Shown here: positions 8,886 through 17,493 of the stretch, in pieces | How positions within the stretch are numbered: position 1 is the first letter of the stretch | Layout: the number at the start of each line of letters is the position of its first letter | Origin: an uncultured Rothia sp. | GTDB lineage: Bacteria > Actinomycetota > Actinomycetes > Actinomycetales > Micrococcaceae | Direction: 5' to 3' | DNA length: 64,000 bases | NCBI RefSeq assembly: GCF_916715725.1 | Contig: NZ_CAKAPD010000011.1 | Coordinates: 1 to 64,000 of the forward strand | Notes under the pieces: generated by a model | Told to the model about the DNA's origin: nothing | The model's input: only the letters and a program-made list of their open reading frames with translations | Databases searched by the model: none | Program-made: the position numbers and the translations under genes

Positions 8886-8908
8886 CCAACGGAGGGGGGT
8901 CCGTTTTG
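8886..8908 (+). terminator. Weak terminator after the NudC-like gene
   Basis: AACGGA-GGGGGG-TCCGTT followed by TT. A short 6-bp stem, so termination may be partial. Confidence 0.4.
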
Positions 8909-9074
8909 GCGTGCCCGGAAATGCTCTCATCGCAGAGCGGGTCCATCGGCAAACACTCAAACCGGCAAACACCCCCAGATACCTACCTGTAGGTACTGCC
9001 CTGCGACCCCCGCGCTGTCTAGCGCGCACCCGTTGGCAAGACTATCCCCTAGATTTAAGCGAGAAACTTAACGC

Positions 9075-10988
9075 ATGTCTGAAAATACCGCTTCGCGCCC
9101 CGACCTTCGCAATGTGGCCATCGTGGCACACGTTGACCACGGCAAGACCACCATCGTCGACGCGATGCTGCAGCAGACCCACGCCTTCTCTGCCCACGCA
9201 GATGTTGAAGACCGAGTCATGGACTCCGGCGACCTCGAAAAGGAAAAGGGCATCACCATTCTGGCGAAGAACACCACCGTGTTCTACAACGGCCCTTCCG
9301 CCAACGGTGAGACCATCACCATTAACGTTATTGACACCCCCGGCCACGCCGACTTCGGTGGCGAGGTGGAGCGCGGCCTGTCCATGGTTGACGGCGTTGT
9401 GCTGCTCGTGGACGCATCCGAAGGCCCGCTACCCCAGACTCGCTTCGTGCTACGTAAGGCACTGGCTGCTAAGCTGCCCGTGATTCTCGTGGTGAACAAG
9501 GTTGACCGCCCCGACTCCCGTATCGACGAGGTTGTTGGCGAGTCCATGGACCTGCTGCTTGGCCTGGCATCCGATTTGGCGGAGGAAGTCCCCGACCTGG
9601 ACCTGGACGCTGTGCTGAACGTTCCGGTGGTGTACGCATCCGGTAAGGCTGGCGCTGCATCCCTGAACCAGCCCGCAGACGGCCAGCTGCCCGACAACGG
9701 CGACCTTGAGCCGCTGTTCAAGACCATCATCGAGCACGTGCCCGCCCCCACCTACGATCCCAACGAGGTTCTGCAGGCACACGTGACCAACCTGGACTCC
9801 TCCCCGTTCCTGGGCCGTCTGGCACTGGTCCGTATCTTCAACGGCACCCTGAAGAAGGGCCAGACCGTTGCCTGGGCACGTCACGACGGTGAAATCAAGA
9901 ACGTCCGCATCTCTGAGCTGCTGGCTACCAAGGCTCTCGAGCGTGTTCCCGCAGAGTCCGCTGGCCCCGGCGAAATCGTCGCAGTGGCAGGTATTGAGGA
10001 CATCACCATTGGTGAAACCCTCACCGACGCGGAGAACCCCAAGCCCCTGCCGCTGATCAAGGTGGACGATCCCGCGATCTCCATGACCATCGGTATTAAC
10101 ACCTCCCCGCTGGCTGGCCGCGTCAAGGGCGCAAAGGTCACCGCACGTCAGGTGAAGGACCGCCTGGACCGCGAGCTCATCGGTAACGTGTCCATCAAGG
10201 TTCTGCCCACCCAGCGTCCGGACGCGTGGGAAGTTCAGGGCCGTGGCGAGCTCGCCCTGGCTATCCTCGTGGAGCAGATGCGCCGCGAAGGCTTCGAGCT
10301 GACCGTGGGCAAGCCCCAGGTGGTTACCAAGACCATCGACGGCAAGGTCTACGAGCCCATGGAGCACATGATTATTGACGTGCCCGAGGAGTACCTGGGC
10401 GCTGTCACCCAGCTGATGGCTGCACGTAAGGGCCGCATGGAGAACATGGCGAACCACGGTACCGGTTGGGTCCGTATGGAGTTCGCTGTTCCCGCACGTG
10501 GTCTGATTGGTTTCCGTACCCAGTTCCTGACTGAGACCCGCGGTGCCGGTATTTCTTCCTCCTACTCGATTGAGCACGAGCCCTGGGCTGGCGACATTGA
10601 GTACCGCACCAACGGTTCGCTGATTGCTGACCGTGCCGGCGTGGTGACCCCCTACGCGATGATTAACCTGCAGGAGCGCGGCACCTTCTTCGTGGAGCCC
10701 ACCTCCGAGGTGTACGAGGGCATGATCGTTGGTATGAACTCCCGTGCAGACGACATGGAAGTTAACATCACCAAGGAAAAGAAGCTGACCAACATGCGTT
10801 CTTCGACCGCGGACAACTTCGAAAACCTGACCCCGCCGAAGAAGCTGACCCTGGAAGAGTGCCTCGAGTTCGCTCGCGAAGACGAGTGCGTTGAGGTTAC
10901 CCCCGAGGCGATTCGTATCCGTAAGGTCATCCTGGATTCCAACGAGCGTGTCCGCGAGTTCCGCCGCCGCGCCCGTGCGAACGACTAA
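9075..10988 (+). CDS. typA: Ribosome-associated translational GTPase TypA/BipA
   Basis: A 637-residue EF-G-like GTPase that binds the ribosome and helps large-subunit assembly and growth under stress. The G motifs are intact: G1 AHVDHGKTT (residues 18-26), G2 with GITILAKNT, G3 DTPGHADFGG, G4 NKVD, G5-like ASGKAG. They are followed by domain II, an EF-G III/V-like region, and the TypA-specific C-terminal domain ending at FRRRARAND. Length is normal. There is no good Shine-Dalgarno at ATG 9075. TAGATT at 9050-9055 could be a -10 giving a leader of only about 13 nt. Confidence 0.97.
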   Translation: MSENTASRPDLRNVAIVAHVDHGKTTIVDAMLQQTHAFSAHADVEDRVMDSGDLEKEKGITILAKNTTVFYNGPSANGETITINVIDTPGHADFGGEVERGLSMVDGVVLLVDASEGPLPQTRFVLRKALAAKLPVILVVNKVDRPDSRIDEVVGESMDLLLGLASDLAEEVPDLDLDAVLNVPVVYASGKAGAASLNQPADGQLPDNGDLEPLFKTIIEHVPAPTYDPNEVLQAHVTNLDSSPFLGRLALVRIFNGTLKKGQTVAWARHDGEIKNVRISELLATKALERVPAESAGPGEIVAVAGIEDITIGETLTDAENPKPLPLIKVDDPAISMTIGINTSPLAGRVKGAKVTARQVKDRLDRELIGNVSIKVLPTQRPDAWEVQGRGELALAILVEQMRREGFELTVGKPQVVTKTIDGKVYEPMEHMIIDVPEEYLGAVTQLMAARKGRMENMANHGTGWVRMEFAVPARGLIGFRTQFLTETRGAGISSSYSIEHEPWAGDIEYRTNGSLIADRAGVVTPYAMINLQERGTFFVEPTSEVYEGMIVGMNSRADDMEVNITKEKKLTNMRSSTADNFENLTPPKKLTLEECLEFAREDECVEVTPEAIRIRKVILDSNERVREFRRRARAND

Positions 10989-11050
10989 TACGCGCGAACT
11001 AATAGCGCGTTAGCGACTAGCCTACTGTAGCGGGTGCTGTCGTTACGTAA

Positions 11051-11092
11051 GAGCCGCCGCTACCTTTCATATGGAAGGTGGCGGCGGTTCTG
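11051..11092 (+). terminator. Terminator of typA
   Basis: GAGCCGCCGCTACCTTTC-atat-GGAAGGTGGCGGCGGTTC, a stem of about 18 bp with several G-T pairs, followed by TGTTT. Confidence 0.75.
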
Positions 11093-11224
11093 TTTATCCC
11101 TCCCGTTTTAATCCTCCCGAAGCGTTCGGGAAAACAAGTAGGTAGGGGAGGGGACGCGCTTCTGCGTGCTGGCTAAAACCGCCTCCGAAAAGCCCGAACG
11201 CTCCGCGCCGTGCGGGTGAGTGTG

Positions 11225-11237
11225 TAAGATAAAATAA
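11225..11237 (+). promoter_or_regulatory. Leaderless-type -10 box upstream of mshB
   Basis: TAAGAT at 11225-11230, 6 nt, then ATG at 11237, the start of a small ORF. The mshB leader would be about 90 nt. Confidence 0.4.
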
Positions 11238-11314
11238 TGCGCCCGAGGCGGTGGCACCTACCCGCCACCCCGTACGGCGCTGTTGACTGTCCGAAAGCCC
11301 GACCCTGCGTATGA
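11237..11314 (+). CDS. Possible upstream small ORF (25 codons) in the mshB leader
   Basis: ATG 11237 lies 6 nt after a TANNNT box. The frame runs 25 codons and ends in VDCPKARPCV and TGA at 11312-11314. The mshB ribosome site (GAGGGAA) overlaps or follows the stop and GTG 11327 lies 12 nt further on, so translation of the small ORF could affect mshB. Two Cys codons near the end are notable before a mycothiol gene. The coding status is inference only. Confidence 0.35.
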   Translation: MRPRRWHLPATPYGAVDCPKARPCV

Positions 11315-11326
11315 GAGGGAAAGCCT

Positions 11327-12679
11327 GTGTCTGATTCCGAGAACACTCAGCCTGATTCTGTGACCCCCAGCTACCCCACGCAGGGTGAGCGCATCGCCCC
11401 CGGCTCGCGCCGTGACCTGCTACCGAATAACTACGATGCGAAGAAGGCACGCATCCTGTTCGTGCATGCACACCCGGATGATGAAACCTCCTCGACCGGT
11501 GCGACCATGGCGTACTACGCGCAGAAGGGCGCGGAGGTGTACCTGCTGACTGCGACCCGCGGTGAGCTGGGTGAGGTCATCCCCGAGGAGCTGCATCACC
11601 TGGAGGTCGGTAAGCCCGGCTGCCGTGATAATGGTGAGGCGCTGGGCGAGTACCGCACCGGTGAGCTTGCTGGCGCTATCAAGGCGCTGGGCGTGAAGAA
11701 GCAGTTCTTCCTGGGCCAGGAGCCCGCCGTGGCTGAAGGCGCGCTGCCTCTGTACCGTGACTCCGGTATGGCGTGGGGTCCGGAGGGTAAGCCCGTCGCT
11801 AACCCGGTGGCGGCGGCTGATTCGTTGACCGCGCAGCCTCTGGAACCGCAGGCTCAGGCGCTGGTTGCCGCTATCCGCGCCCTCAATCCGGACGTTCTGG
11901 TCACCTACGATTCGGACGGCGGCTACGGCCACCCCGACCACGTGCGCGTGTACGAGATTGTGCACCGCGCCCTGCAGATTCTTGACGACGACGATGAGGA
12001 CCGCCCGATTCTCACCTGGGGTATCGAGGGCGAGTTTGATACGGCTGATCAGCGCGTGCAGGCGGCTATCTACGGTGACGGAACCGCCAAGCGTAAGGCG
12101 ATGGAGGCGCACCGCACCCAGATTACGGTGGTGGACGAGAAGACTTTCGAGTACTCGAACAAGGTGCCGCAGAAGATTTCTGCCGTGGAGACCTTCCGCG
12201 TGCTCGACGGCGACCCGACCGCGACCGTGCATCCGAAGCCGCAGGAGGCGGGTCTGGTGGCGGGCGTTCTGACCGGCTCGATTCTGGGTATTTTCGCCGG
12301 TATCGCCGGTTCAATTTACCACGCCTGGGTCGTGTATGCGGGGGATACCGCCCTGCCGCTGGGCTTGCTGGTGGCGTACCTGACGGTTTTCTTTACCGCC
12401 CTGTGGTGTGCCCTGTCGCTGCGTCGCGGCTATGCGGCGGCTGTTGTGGCTGTTGCGGTGTTCGTGACCGTGTACGTTCTGGCGTACGGTCGCCCCGATT
12501 CGCCGTTCGTGCTGGTGAACCCGAGCCACTCGGCGATTGGTTTCTACGGTGCCCTGTGGTGGTTTGGCGCCCCGGTGGCGGCGATGCTGGGCATGCTCGT
12601 GTACACTCGCGCTCGCGTGAAGGATGCGCAGTATTTCTCGCCGCGTGCGGCGCATCAGCGTGCGCGTGCTAAGAAGTAG
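11327..12679 (+). CDS. mshB: MshB-type GlcNAc-Ins deacetylase fused to a membrane domain
   Basis: A 450-residue protein with a GTG start after GAGGGAA. Residues about 40-300 form a PIG-L/LmbE deacetylase: AHPDDE (zinc His-Asp and catalytic Asp) near residue 47 and GYGHPDHVRVYE (third zinc ligand) near 204. This is the mycothiol enzyme that deacetylates GlcNAc-inositol. Normal MshB proteins have about 300 residues. Here about 130 more follow with four predicted membrane helices and a basic end (RAAHQRARAKK). In many actinobacteria a separate small membrane gene (DUF6113-like) sits beside mshB, so a fusion is plausible. The fusion would tether the deacetylase to the membrane. Confidence 0.88.
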   Translation: MSDSENTQPDSVTPSYPTQGERIAPGSRRDLLPNNYDAKKARILFVHAHPDDETSSTGATMAYYAQKGAEVYLLTATRGELGEVIPEELHHLEVGKPGCRDNGEALGEYRTGELAGAIKALGVKKQFFLGQEPAVAEGALPLYRDSGMAWGPEGKPVANPVAAADSLTAQPLEPQAQALVAAIRALNPDVLVTYDSDGGYGHPDHVRVYEIVHRALQILDDDDEDRPILTWGIEGEFDTADQRVQAAIYGDGTAKRKAMEAHRTQITVVDEKTFEYSNKVPQKISAVETFRVLDGDPTATVHPKPQEAGLVAGVLTGSILGIFAGIAGSIYHAWVVYAGDTALPLGLLVAYLTVFFTALWCALSLRRGYAAAVVAVAVFVTVYVLAYGRPDSPFVLVNPSHSAIGFYGALWWFGAPVAAMLGMLVYTRARVKDAQYFSPRAAHQRARAKK

Positions 12680-12710
12680 CCTGAAGGTTATCGCTACGTC
12701 ATAACGTGGG

Positions 12711-12750
12711 GGAGGGGCGTTCCGGTGTGCCGGGGCGCCCCTCCTTCTTT
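12711..12750 (+). terminator. Terminator of mshB
   Basis: GGAGGGGCGTTCCGG-tgtg-CCGGGGCGCCCCTCC followed by TTCTTT: a 15-bp GC-rich stem with G-T pairs. Confidence 0.85.
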
Positions 12751-12970
12751 GGTAGCGGCTTCTTCTGCCTCGTTGTTTGGTCTGCGGGCGATGAGCTACG
12801 AATGCGGGCGTGAAAGCAGGAAAATAGAGAAGAAAATTTATGCGTTATTCGGTGAATTTCATGCGTGGGAAAAAGCGTGGACTTCATCAAAAAATTCATG
12901 TGACGAAGATTTCATTTTTGGCTTAATCTATTTTTGAAAGCCAGCCGACTAGTCGTAATGCAAATAAATA

Positions 12971-12989
12971 CCAGGTCAGCCTAGCCTAA
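12971..12989. promoter_or_regulatory. DtxR/IdeR-like iron box
   Basis: CCAGGTCAGCCTAGCCTAA matches the 19-bp consensus TTAGGTTAGSCTAACCTAA at about 15 positions. It lies about 200 nt before fdxA and about 55 nt before the predicted -35, upstream of the promoter rather than over it. Its regulator is not in the window. Confidence 0.35.
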
Positions 12990-13043
12990 AAAATACCCCC
13001 ACAAACCCAGTGACCCACTGTCTGATACACCACGAAAATACTG

Positions 13044-13073
13044 TTAAACAGTCAGCGCGCGATAGACTATACA
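13044..13073 (+). promoter_or_regulatory. Putative fdxA promoter
   Basis: TTAAAC at 13044-13049, 18 nt, then TATACA at 13068-13073. Expected transcription start about 13080, leaving a leader of about 110 nt. Confidence 0.5.
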
Positions 13074-13189
13074 CAGACTTCCCCGCCGGGTACCAACCAC
13101 TCGGCGGTTTACTCTGTAGATTTTGCCCTGCAGCAGACGACCCGCAGACCGGCGGGCACGGGGCGAACAGCTTCTAGAAAGGCACACCA

Positions 13190-13510
13190 ATGACCTACGT
13201 AATCGCGCTTCCCTGCGTGGATGTCAAAGACCGCGCATGCGTTGAAGAATGCCCCGTCGACTGCATCTACGAAGGCGAACGCACCCTGTACATCCACCCC
13301 GATGAGTGCGTGGACTGCGGCGCCTGCGAGCCCGTCTGCCCCGTAGAAGCAATCTACTACGAAGACGACGTCCCCGAAGAGTGGACCGAATACGTCAGCG
13401 CCAACGCAGACTTCTTCGACGACCTGGGCTCCCCCGGCGGCGCAGCAAAGCTCGGTCCCACCGGCAAGGACGTGCCCTTCATCGCGGCGCTGCCCCCTCG
13501 TGGTGAGTAG
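13190..13510 (+). CDS. fdxA: 7Fe ferredoxin FdxA
   Basis: A 106-residue small acidic electron carrier. The N-terminal half has two cluster sites: C-x7-C-x3-CP (CVDVKDRACVEECP) for a 3Fe-4S-type site and CVDCGACEPVCP for a 4Fe-4S site, as in actinobacterial FdxA. The acidic C-terminal extension (DDVPEEWTEYVSANADFFDDLG) is also typical. A ribosome site AGAAAGG precedes ATG 13190. The order fdxA then dapC is conserved in actinobacteria. A possible iron-regulator box lies upstream. Confidence 0.93.
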   Translation: MTYVIALPCVDVKDRACVEECPVDCIYEGERTLYIHPDECVDCGACEPVCPVEAIYYEDDVPEEWTEYVSANADFFDDLGSPGGAAKLGPTGKDVPFIAALPPRGE

Positions 13511-13569
13511 TAGCCTGCGGCGAGTAGTAGCTACAACCGCATAGACTGACCGCACCCGCTAACGGGTGC

Positions 13570-13633
13570 CAAGAGCCTCCATCACAGCACCCGGTGCCCA
13601 CGCACCGTCTAGGCGCTGGAATGGAGGCTCTTG
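13570..13633 (+). terminator. Hairpin between fdxA and dapC
   Basis: A perfect 13-bp stem, CAAGAGCCTCCAT with ATGGAGGCTCTTG, around a 38-nt loop. There is no clear T tract, so it may attenuate rather than fully terminate. Confidence 0.5.
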
Positions 13634-13659
13634 CTGTAGGCACGCCAGCGCCCGGGCGC

Positions 13660-13665
13660 TAGACT
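13660..13665 (+). promoter_or_regulatory. -10 box of dapC
   Basis: TAGACT at 13660-13665. The start of transcription near 13672 would fall inside the first ATG at 13669, which favours the SD-led ATG at 13705. Confidence 0.4.
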
Positions 13666-13704
13666 AAAATGACGAAAACTATTCCCAAGCAACCAGGTGA
13701 CACA

Positions 13705-14844
13705 ATGACTTACGGCCTGAACCTGCCCGAATACCCCTGGGAGGCGCTCGCCCCCTACCGCGCAACCGCGGCCGCCCACCCGGACGGCCCGGTGGACCTG
13801 TCCATCGGCACCCCGGTTGACCCGACCCCGCAGAACATTCGCGAGGCGCTGGCGGCTGCCTCTGACGCTCCCGGCTACCCGACCACCCAGGGCACCCCCG
13901 CCCTGCGTGAGGCTATCGCCGAGTGGTTTGAGCGCCGACGCGGCGTGAAGGGCCTGAGCCCGGACGCGATCATGCCCACGGTTGGTTCGAAGGAACTCGT
14001 GGCGTGGCTGCCGTTCCTGCTGGGTCTGGGCCCGGGCGATGTGGTCGTGTACCCGCGCGTTGCGTACCCCACCTACGATATGGGTGCCCGCTTTGCCCGC
14101 GCCGAGTCTGTGCCCGCCGACAGCCTGGACGAGCTGGACGCTGACATCCGCAGCCGCGTGAAGCTGATTTGGGTGAACTCCCCGGCGAACCCGAACGGCA
14201 CGGTCCGTACCGTGGAGCAGCTGCGTGAGATTGTGGCGCAGGCGCGTGAAATCGGTGCCGTGGTGGCATCTGACGAGTGCTACGCGGAGCTTGGTTGGGG
14301 TGCCTGGGATGAGGCGCGCGGCGGTCAGCCGGTGCCGTCCATCCTGGATCCTCGCGTGTGCGATGGTGACTTTACTGGCCTGTTTGCTGTGTACTCGCTG
14401 TCGAAGCAGTCGAACCTCGCCGGTTACCGTGCCGCGTTCATCGCCGGTGCTCCCGAAATCATGCCGAACCTGATTAATAGCCGCAAGCACGCCGGCATGA
14501 TTGTGCCCGCCCCCGTGCAGGCTGCCATGATGGTGGCGCTGGCTGATGAGGCGCACGTGGAGGCTCAGAAGGACCTGTACCGTGCCCGCCGCGAGGTACT
14601 GGAGGAGGCGATTGCCGCCGCCGGTGGCCGCATCGAGAATTCTGAGGCTGGCCTGTACCTGTGGACCACTTTCGGCGAGTCCACCTGGGATTCGATTGGT
14701 CGCCTGGCGGAGCTGGGTATTATTGCTGGCCCCGGCGTGTTCTACGGCGAGGACGGCGAAGGCTACGTGCGTATCGCTCTGACCGCCTCGGATGAGGCGG
14801 TGGCGAAGGCTGCTGAGCGTCTGAAGGCTTCTGCATCTAAGTAA
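13705..14844 (+). CDS. dapC: Succinyldiaminopimelate transaminase
   Basis: A 379-residue class I/II PLP aminotransferase that transfers an amino group to N-succinyl-2-amino-6-ketopimelate in DAP/lysine synthesis. Visible motifs are GYPTTQGTPALREAIAEW (substrate region), NSPANPNGT, SDECYAELGW (PLP-N1 Asp) and SLSKQSNLAGYR with the Schiff-base Lys. ATG 13705 is chosen because AGGTGA sits 4 nt upstream and the predicted transcription start excludes ATG 13669. It follows fdxA, the usual actinobacterial order. dapD and dapE elsewhere in the window act just before and after it in the same pathway. Confidence 0.92.
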   Translation: MTYGLNLPEYPWEALAPYRATAAAHPDGPVDLSIGTPVDPTPQNIREALAAASDAPGYPTTQGTPALREAIAEWFERRRGVKGLSPDAIMPTVGSKELVAWLPFLLGLGPGDVVVYPRVAYPTYDMGARFARAESVPADSLDELDADIRSRVKLIWVNSPANPNGTVRTVEQLREIVAQAREIGAVVASDECYAELGWGAWDEARGGQPVPSILDPRVCDGDFTGLFAVYSLSKQSNLAGYRAAFIAGAPEIMPNLINSRKHAGMIVPAPVQAAMMVALADEAHVEAQKDLYRARREVLEEAIAAAGGRIENSEAGLYLWTTFGESTWDSIGRLAELGIIAGPGVFYGEDGEGYVRIALTASDEAVAKAAERLKASASK

Positions 14845-14923
14845 CGTTGCCGCTAAGCAGTCCCGACAGGCATGTAGCCCCGATAGGCGTGTAGCTTCGG
14901 CAGCTAACTAGCCCGCACAGCAG

Positions 14924-14966
14924 AAAGCCCCCGCACCCTCCCGAAAGGGGAGTGCGGGGGCTTTGC
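14924..14966. terminator. Bidirectional terminator dapC / gluD
   Basis: AAAGCCCCCGCACCCTCCC-gaaa-GGGGAGTGCGGGGGCTTT, a stem of about 18 bp with A and T flanks, between convergent genes. Confidence 0.9.
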
Positions 14967-15011
14967 CATATCCGCTGATTGTCGTTGGCTGAGGAGCCCG
15001 AACGAGAAGGG

Positions 15012-15950
15012 TTACTTGCGGCCTCCGGGCAGAACGAACATCTGAACGGTCGGCGGGTTCGGGTTGTCCAACTCGCCGGGAATCAGCTCGCGGGTCACCT
15101 TAGCGGAGGTACGCGATGCCAGGCGGTCGGTAATGCCGGTTGCCACAGCCGTCAGGATAAAGTTCACAATCACGAACAGCGCCGCCGCCAGAAGCAGGGT
15201 CTGCAGCACGTTACCGTCACCGGAACCGATACGGCGCGCCGAAGCGAGCAGCTCGGGGTAGGAGATGATGTAACCAAGGGCGGTGTCCTTCAGAATCACA
15301 ACGAACTGGCTGAGCATCGAGGGCATCATGGCGGTGAACGCCTGCGGAATCAGAATCTGAATCAGAGTCTGGCTGGGGGTCAGACCGATTGCCAGACCCG
15401 CCTCACCCTGACCGCGCGGAAGCTGCTTCACACCCGAACGCAGCAGCTCAGCAATCACCGAGCCGTTGTACAGGGTCAGACCAATCACCACGGCGATGAA
15501 GGGTAGCTGAGCCGGCGGAAGGCCGCTGTACTTGCCCAAGAACAGCCAGAAGAAGATCATCATGATCAGCACCGGCACGGCGCGGAAGAACTCCACGACC
15601 ACGGTACCAATCCAACGGAACACGCGGTACTGAGACAGTCGAGCAATACCGAAGAGCAGACCGAACGCAATGGAGGTGACCACCGAAATCGCTGCCGCCG
15701 ACAGAGTCGAGGCGAGACCCGGCAAGTAGTAGGAAGTCCAGGCGCGGGCGGTGAACAGGTCGGTCCACTTTTCTGCCTCCAGCTGGCCCTTCTCACCCAT
15801 CACGCTCAGCACGTACACCGCGAAAATCGCGAAGACGATGAGTGCCGCAATGTTGAAGATGCGGGTGCGGCGCTGAGCAATGGGGCCCGGCTCATCGAAA
15901 AGCACCGAAGAAGCGGCGCGGGTTTCATTACTGATAAAGGGGTTTTTCAT
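15012..15950 (-). CDS. gluD: Glutamate ABC transporter permease GluD-like
   Basis: A 312-residue inner-membrane permease of the His/Glu/Gln/Arg/opine family. There is a cytosolic N-terminus, then about five helices after residue 35. The EAA-type loop that docks the ATPase is seen as GQGEAGLAIGLTPSQTLIQILIPQA. Its ATG overlaps the gluC stop by 4 nt (ATGA), so the two are translationally coupled. It is the last gene of gluABCD. The C-terminal 40 residues are a polar tail. Specificity for glutamate is inferred from the gene order and family. Confidence 0.88.
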   Translation of the reverse strand: MKNPFISNETRAASSVLFDEPGPIAQRRTRIFNIAALIVFAIFAVYVLSVMGEKGQLEAEKWTDLFTARAWTSYYLPGLASTLSAAAISVVTSIAFGLLFGIARLSQYRVFRWIGTVVVEFFRAVPVLIMMIFFWLFLGKYSGLPPAQLPFIAVVIGLTLYNGSVIAELLRSGVKQLPRGQGEAGLAIGLTPSQTLIQILIPQAFTAMMPSMLSQFVVILKDTALGYIISYPELLASARRIGSGDGNVLQTLLLAAALFVIVNFILTAVATGITDRLASRTSAKVTRELIPGELDNPNPPTVQMFVLPGGRK

Positions 15951-16630
15951 CGCTTCACCGCCAGCTTACGAGAGGACCAGGTGGTCAGGACACCAATGGG
16001 AACAACAATAATCACGAAGCCCATTGCGAAGATCATGAAGATGGCAAGCACCATGTTCGCGTCGAACTCAATCATGGACTTCATCATGCCGGAAGCCTCA
16101 GCCACCGACGCCACAGAAGCCACGGTCGTGTTCTTTGCCAGAGCAATCAGGGTGTTACCGAGCGGGGTGATGGAACCGCGCAGAGCCTGCGGGAAAATCA
16201 CCAAGCGGGCGGTGTCGAAGAAGCCCAGACCGATAGCGCGTGCCGCCTCAGCCTGTCCCTTCGGCACGGTGTTCACACCCGAACGAATCGCCTCGCAGAT
16301 GAACGCCGCGTGGTAAATCGACAGCACAATCACCGCGTACACGAAGAAGTTCGTGTCAAAATCGTGCGAGAAGGAGAGCTGGAACTGAGTCCACACACCC
16401 AGAATCGCCAGGGTCATCAGAATGGTCAGCGGGGTGTTACGCACCAGGTGCACGTAGGCGGTACCCACCCATCGCAGGGACGGAACGGGGCTGATGCGCA
16501 TGAGCGCCAGCACGGTACCGATGACGAAGGAGCCAATAGCCGCCCAGAAGGTCAGCTCAATATTGGTCATGAAGGCGCCGAGCACATCGTACTTTGCCAG
16601 GAGGGCGCCGAGTTGGTCAAAGAATGACAT
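15947..16630 (-). CDS. gluC: Glutamate ABC transporter permease GluC-like
   Basis: A 227-residue permease and partner of GluD. It shows the N-terminal LTFWAAIGSFVIGTVLALMRISPVP helix-loop and an EAA-type loop, GQAEAARAIGLGFFDTARLVIFPQA. About five membrane helices are predicted. The start has AGAGAGG upstream and lies 19 nt after gluB. With GluD it forms the heterodimeric channel. Confidence 0.88.
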   Translation of the reverse strand: MSFFDQLGALLAKYDVLGAFMTNIELTFWAAIGSFVIGTVLALMRISPVPSLRWVGTAYVHLVRNTPLTILMTLAILGVWTQFQLSFSHDFDTNFFVYAVIVLSIYHAAFICEAIRSGVNTVPKGQAEAARAIGLGFFDTARLVIFPQALRGSITPLGNTLIALAKNTTVASVASVAEASGMMKSMIEFDANMVLAIFMIFAMGFVIIVVPIGVLTTWSSRKLAVKR

Positions 16631-16649
16631 TCGTGAACCTCTCTAGAGA

Positions 16650-17480
16650 CTAGGCGCAGGAAGCGCTCGGGGACGGCGGATTGGTCTCGGTGTTGTAGTG
16701 GTAGCCGGTACCTTCGGTGTACTTGGTGACCAGCTTCTCCCAGGTGCCGTCGGCGACCATCTCGTTGATCGCCTTGTTCACGGCTTCGCACTTGTCGGTG
16801 CCCTTGGGCAGGCCCACGCCGTAGCGTTCTGTGGTGAACGGGGCGCCAACCACCTTCAGCTTGCCCTTGTTCGCCTTGGTGGCTGCCAGACCGGCGAGGA
16901 TGATGTCGTCGGTGGTGACGGCGTCAACCACGCCGCCGTTGAGGGCGACCACACAGTCGGAGTAGCTGTTCTGCTTGACCAGGTTCACGTTCTTGGCGAA
17001 CTTGTCCTGCACCTTCTGGGCGCTGGTGGAGCCGGTGACGGAGCAGAGGTTCTTGCCGTTGAGGTCGTCGGGGCCGTGGATATCGGTGTTATCGGCACGC
17101 ACGAGTAGGTCCTGACCTGCGGTGTAGTAGGGGCCGGCGAAGTCCACGGTCTTCTTACGGCTATCAGAGATGGAGTAGGTCGCAAAGATCATGTCCACTT
17201 GGCCGTTGTTGAGCATGTTCTCGCGGTTGGCGCTGGGGGATTCGACGAACTCGATCTGGTCTTCGGAGTAGCCGAGCTTACCTGCGACGTAGCGTGCTAC
17301 GTCCACGTCGAAGCCGGTGTATGCGCTGCCGTCCTGGTAGCCGAGGCCGGGCTGATCGAACTTAATGCCGATGCGGATCTTGTGGTCGCTATTTGCGCTG
17401 GAGCATCCTGCGAGAGTACCGGTGAGGGCGAGGGATGCTGCCGCGGCGAGTGCCGCGAGCTTACGTGAATATTTTTTCAT
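16650..17480 (-). CDS. gluB: Glutamate-binding lipoprotein GluB-like
   Basis: A 276-residue solute-binding protein of family 3. The start is ATG 17480 after AAGGGA; the longer open frame reading into gluA is not used. Residues 1-24 are a lipoprotein signal with lipobox LAGC, so the Cys anchors it to the outer face of the membrane. The family-3 segment GFDVDVARYVAGKLGY near residue 50 and the DFAGPYYTAGQDLLV hinge are present. It delivers substrate to GluCD. Confidence 0.92.
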   Translation of the reverse strand: MKKYSRKLAALAAAASLALTGTLAGCSSANSDHKIRIGIKFDQPGLGYQDGSAYTGFDVDVARYVAGKLGYSEDQIEFVESPSANRENMLNNGQVDMIFATYSISDSRKKTVDFAGPYYTAGQDLLVRADNTDIHGPDDLNGKNLCSVTGSTSAQKVQDKFAKNVNLVKQNSYSDCVVALNGGVVDAVTTDDIILAGLAATKANKGKLKVVGAPFTTERYGVGLPKGTDKCEAVNKAINEMVADGTWEKLVTKYTEGTGYHYNTETNPPSPSASCA

Positions 17481-17493
17481 GACAATCCCTTGC

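Larger units (their letters stand above)
10989..11326. other. Intergenic region typA / mshB
   Basis: It contains the typA terminator at 11051-11092, then a -10-like TAAGAT at 11225 and a 25-codon small ORF that ends 12 nt before mshB (both listed separately). Confidence 0.5.
12680..13189. other. 510-bp intergenic region, mshB / fdxA
   Basis: After the mshB terminator (12711-12750) it turns AT-rich (12800-13080). It contains a DtxR/IdeR-like palindrome at 12971-12989 and a promoter-like pair at 13044-13073 before fdxA. No convincing ORF or tRNA was found. Confidence 0.5.

Noticed and set aside
13669..13704. Upstream ATG of dapC at 13669
   Set aside because: The -10 TAGACT ends 3 nt before it, so transcription should start within or after this codon; ATG 13705 has a ribosome site.
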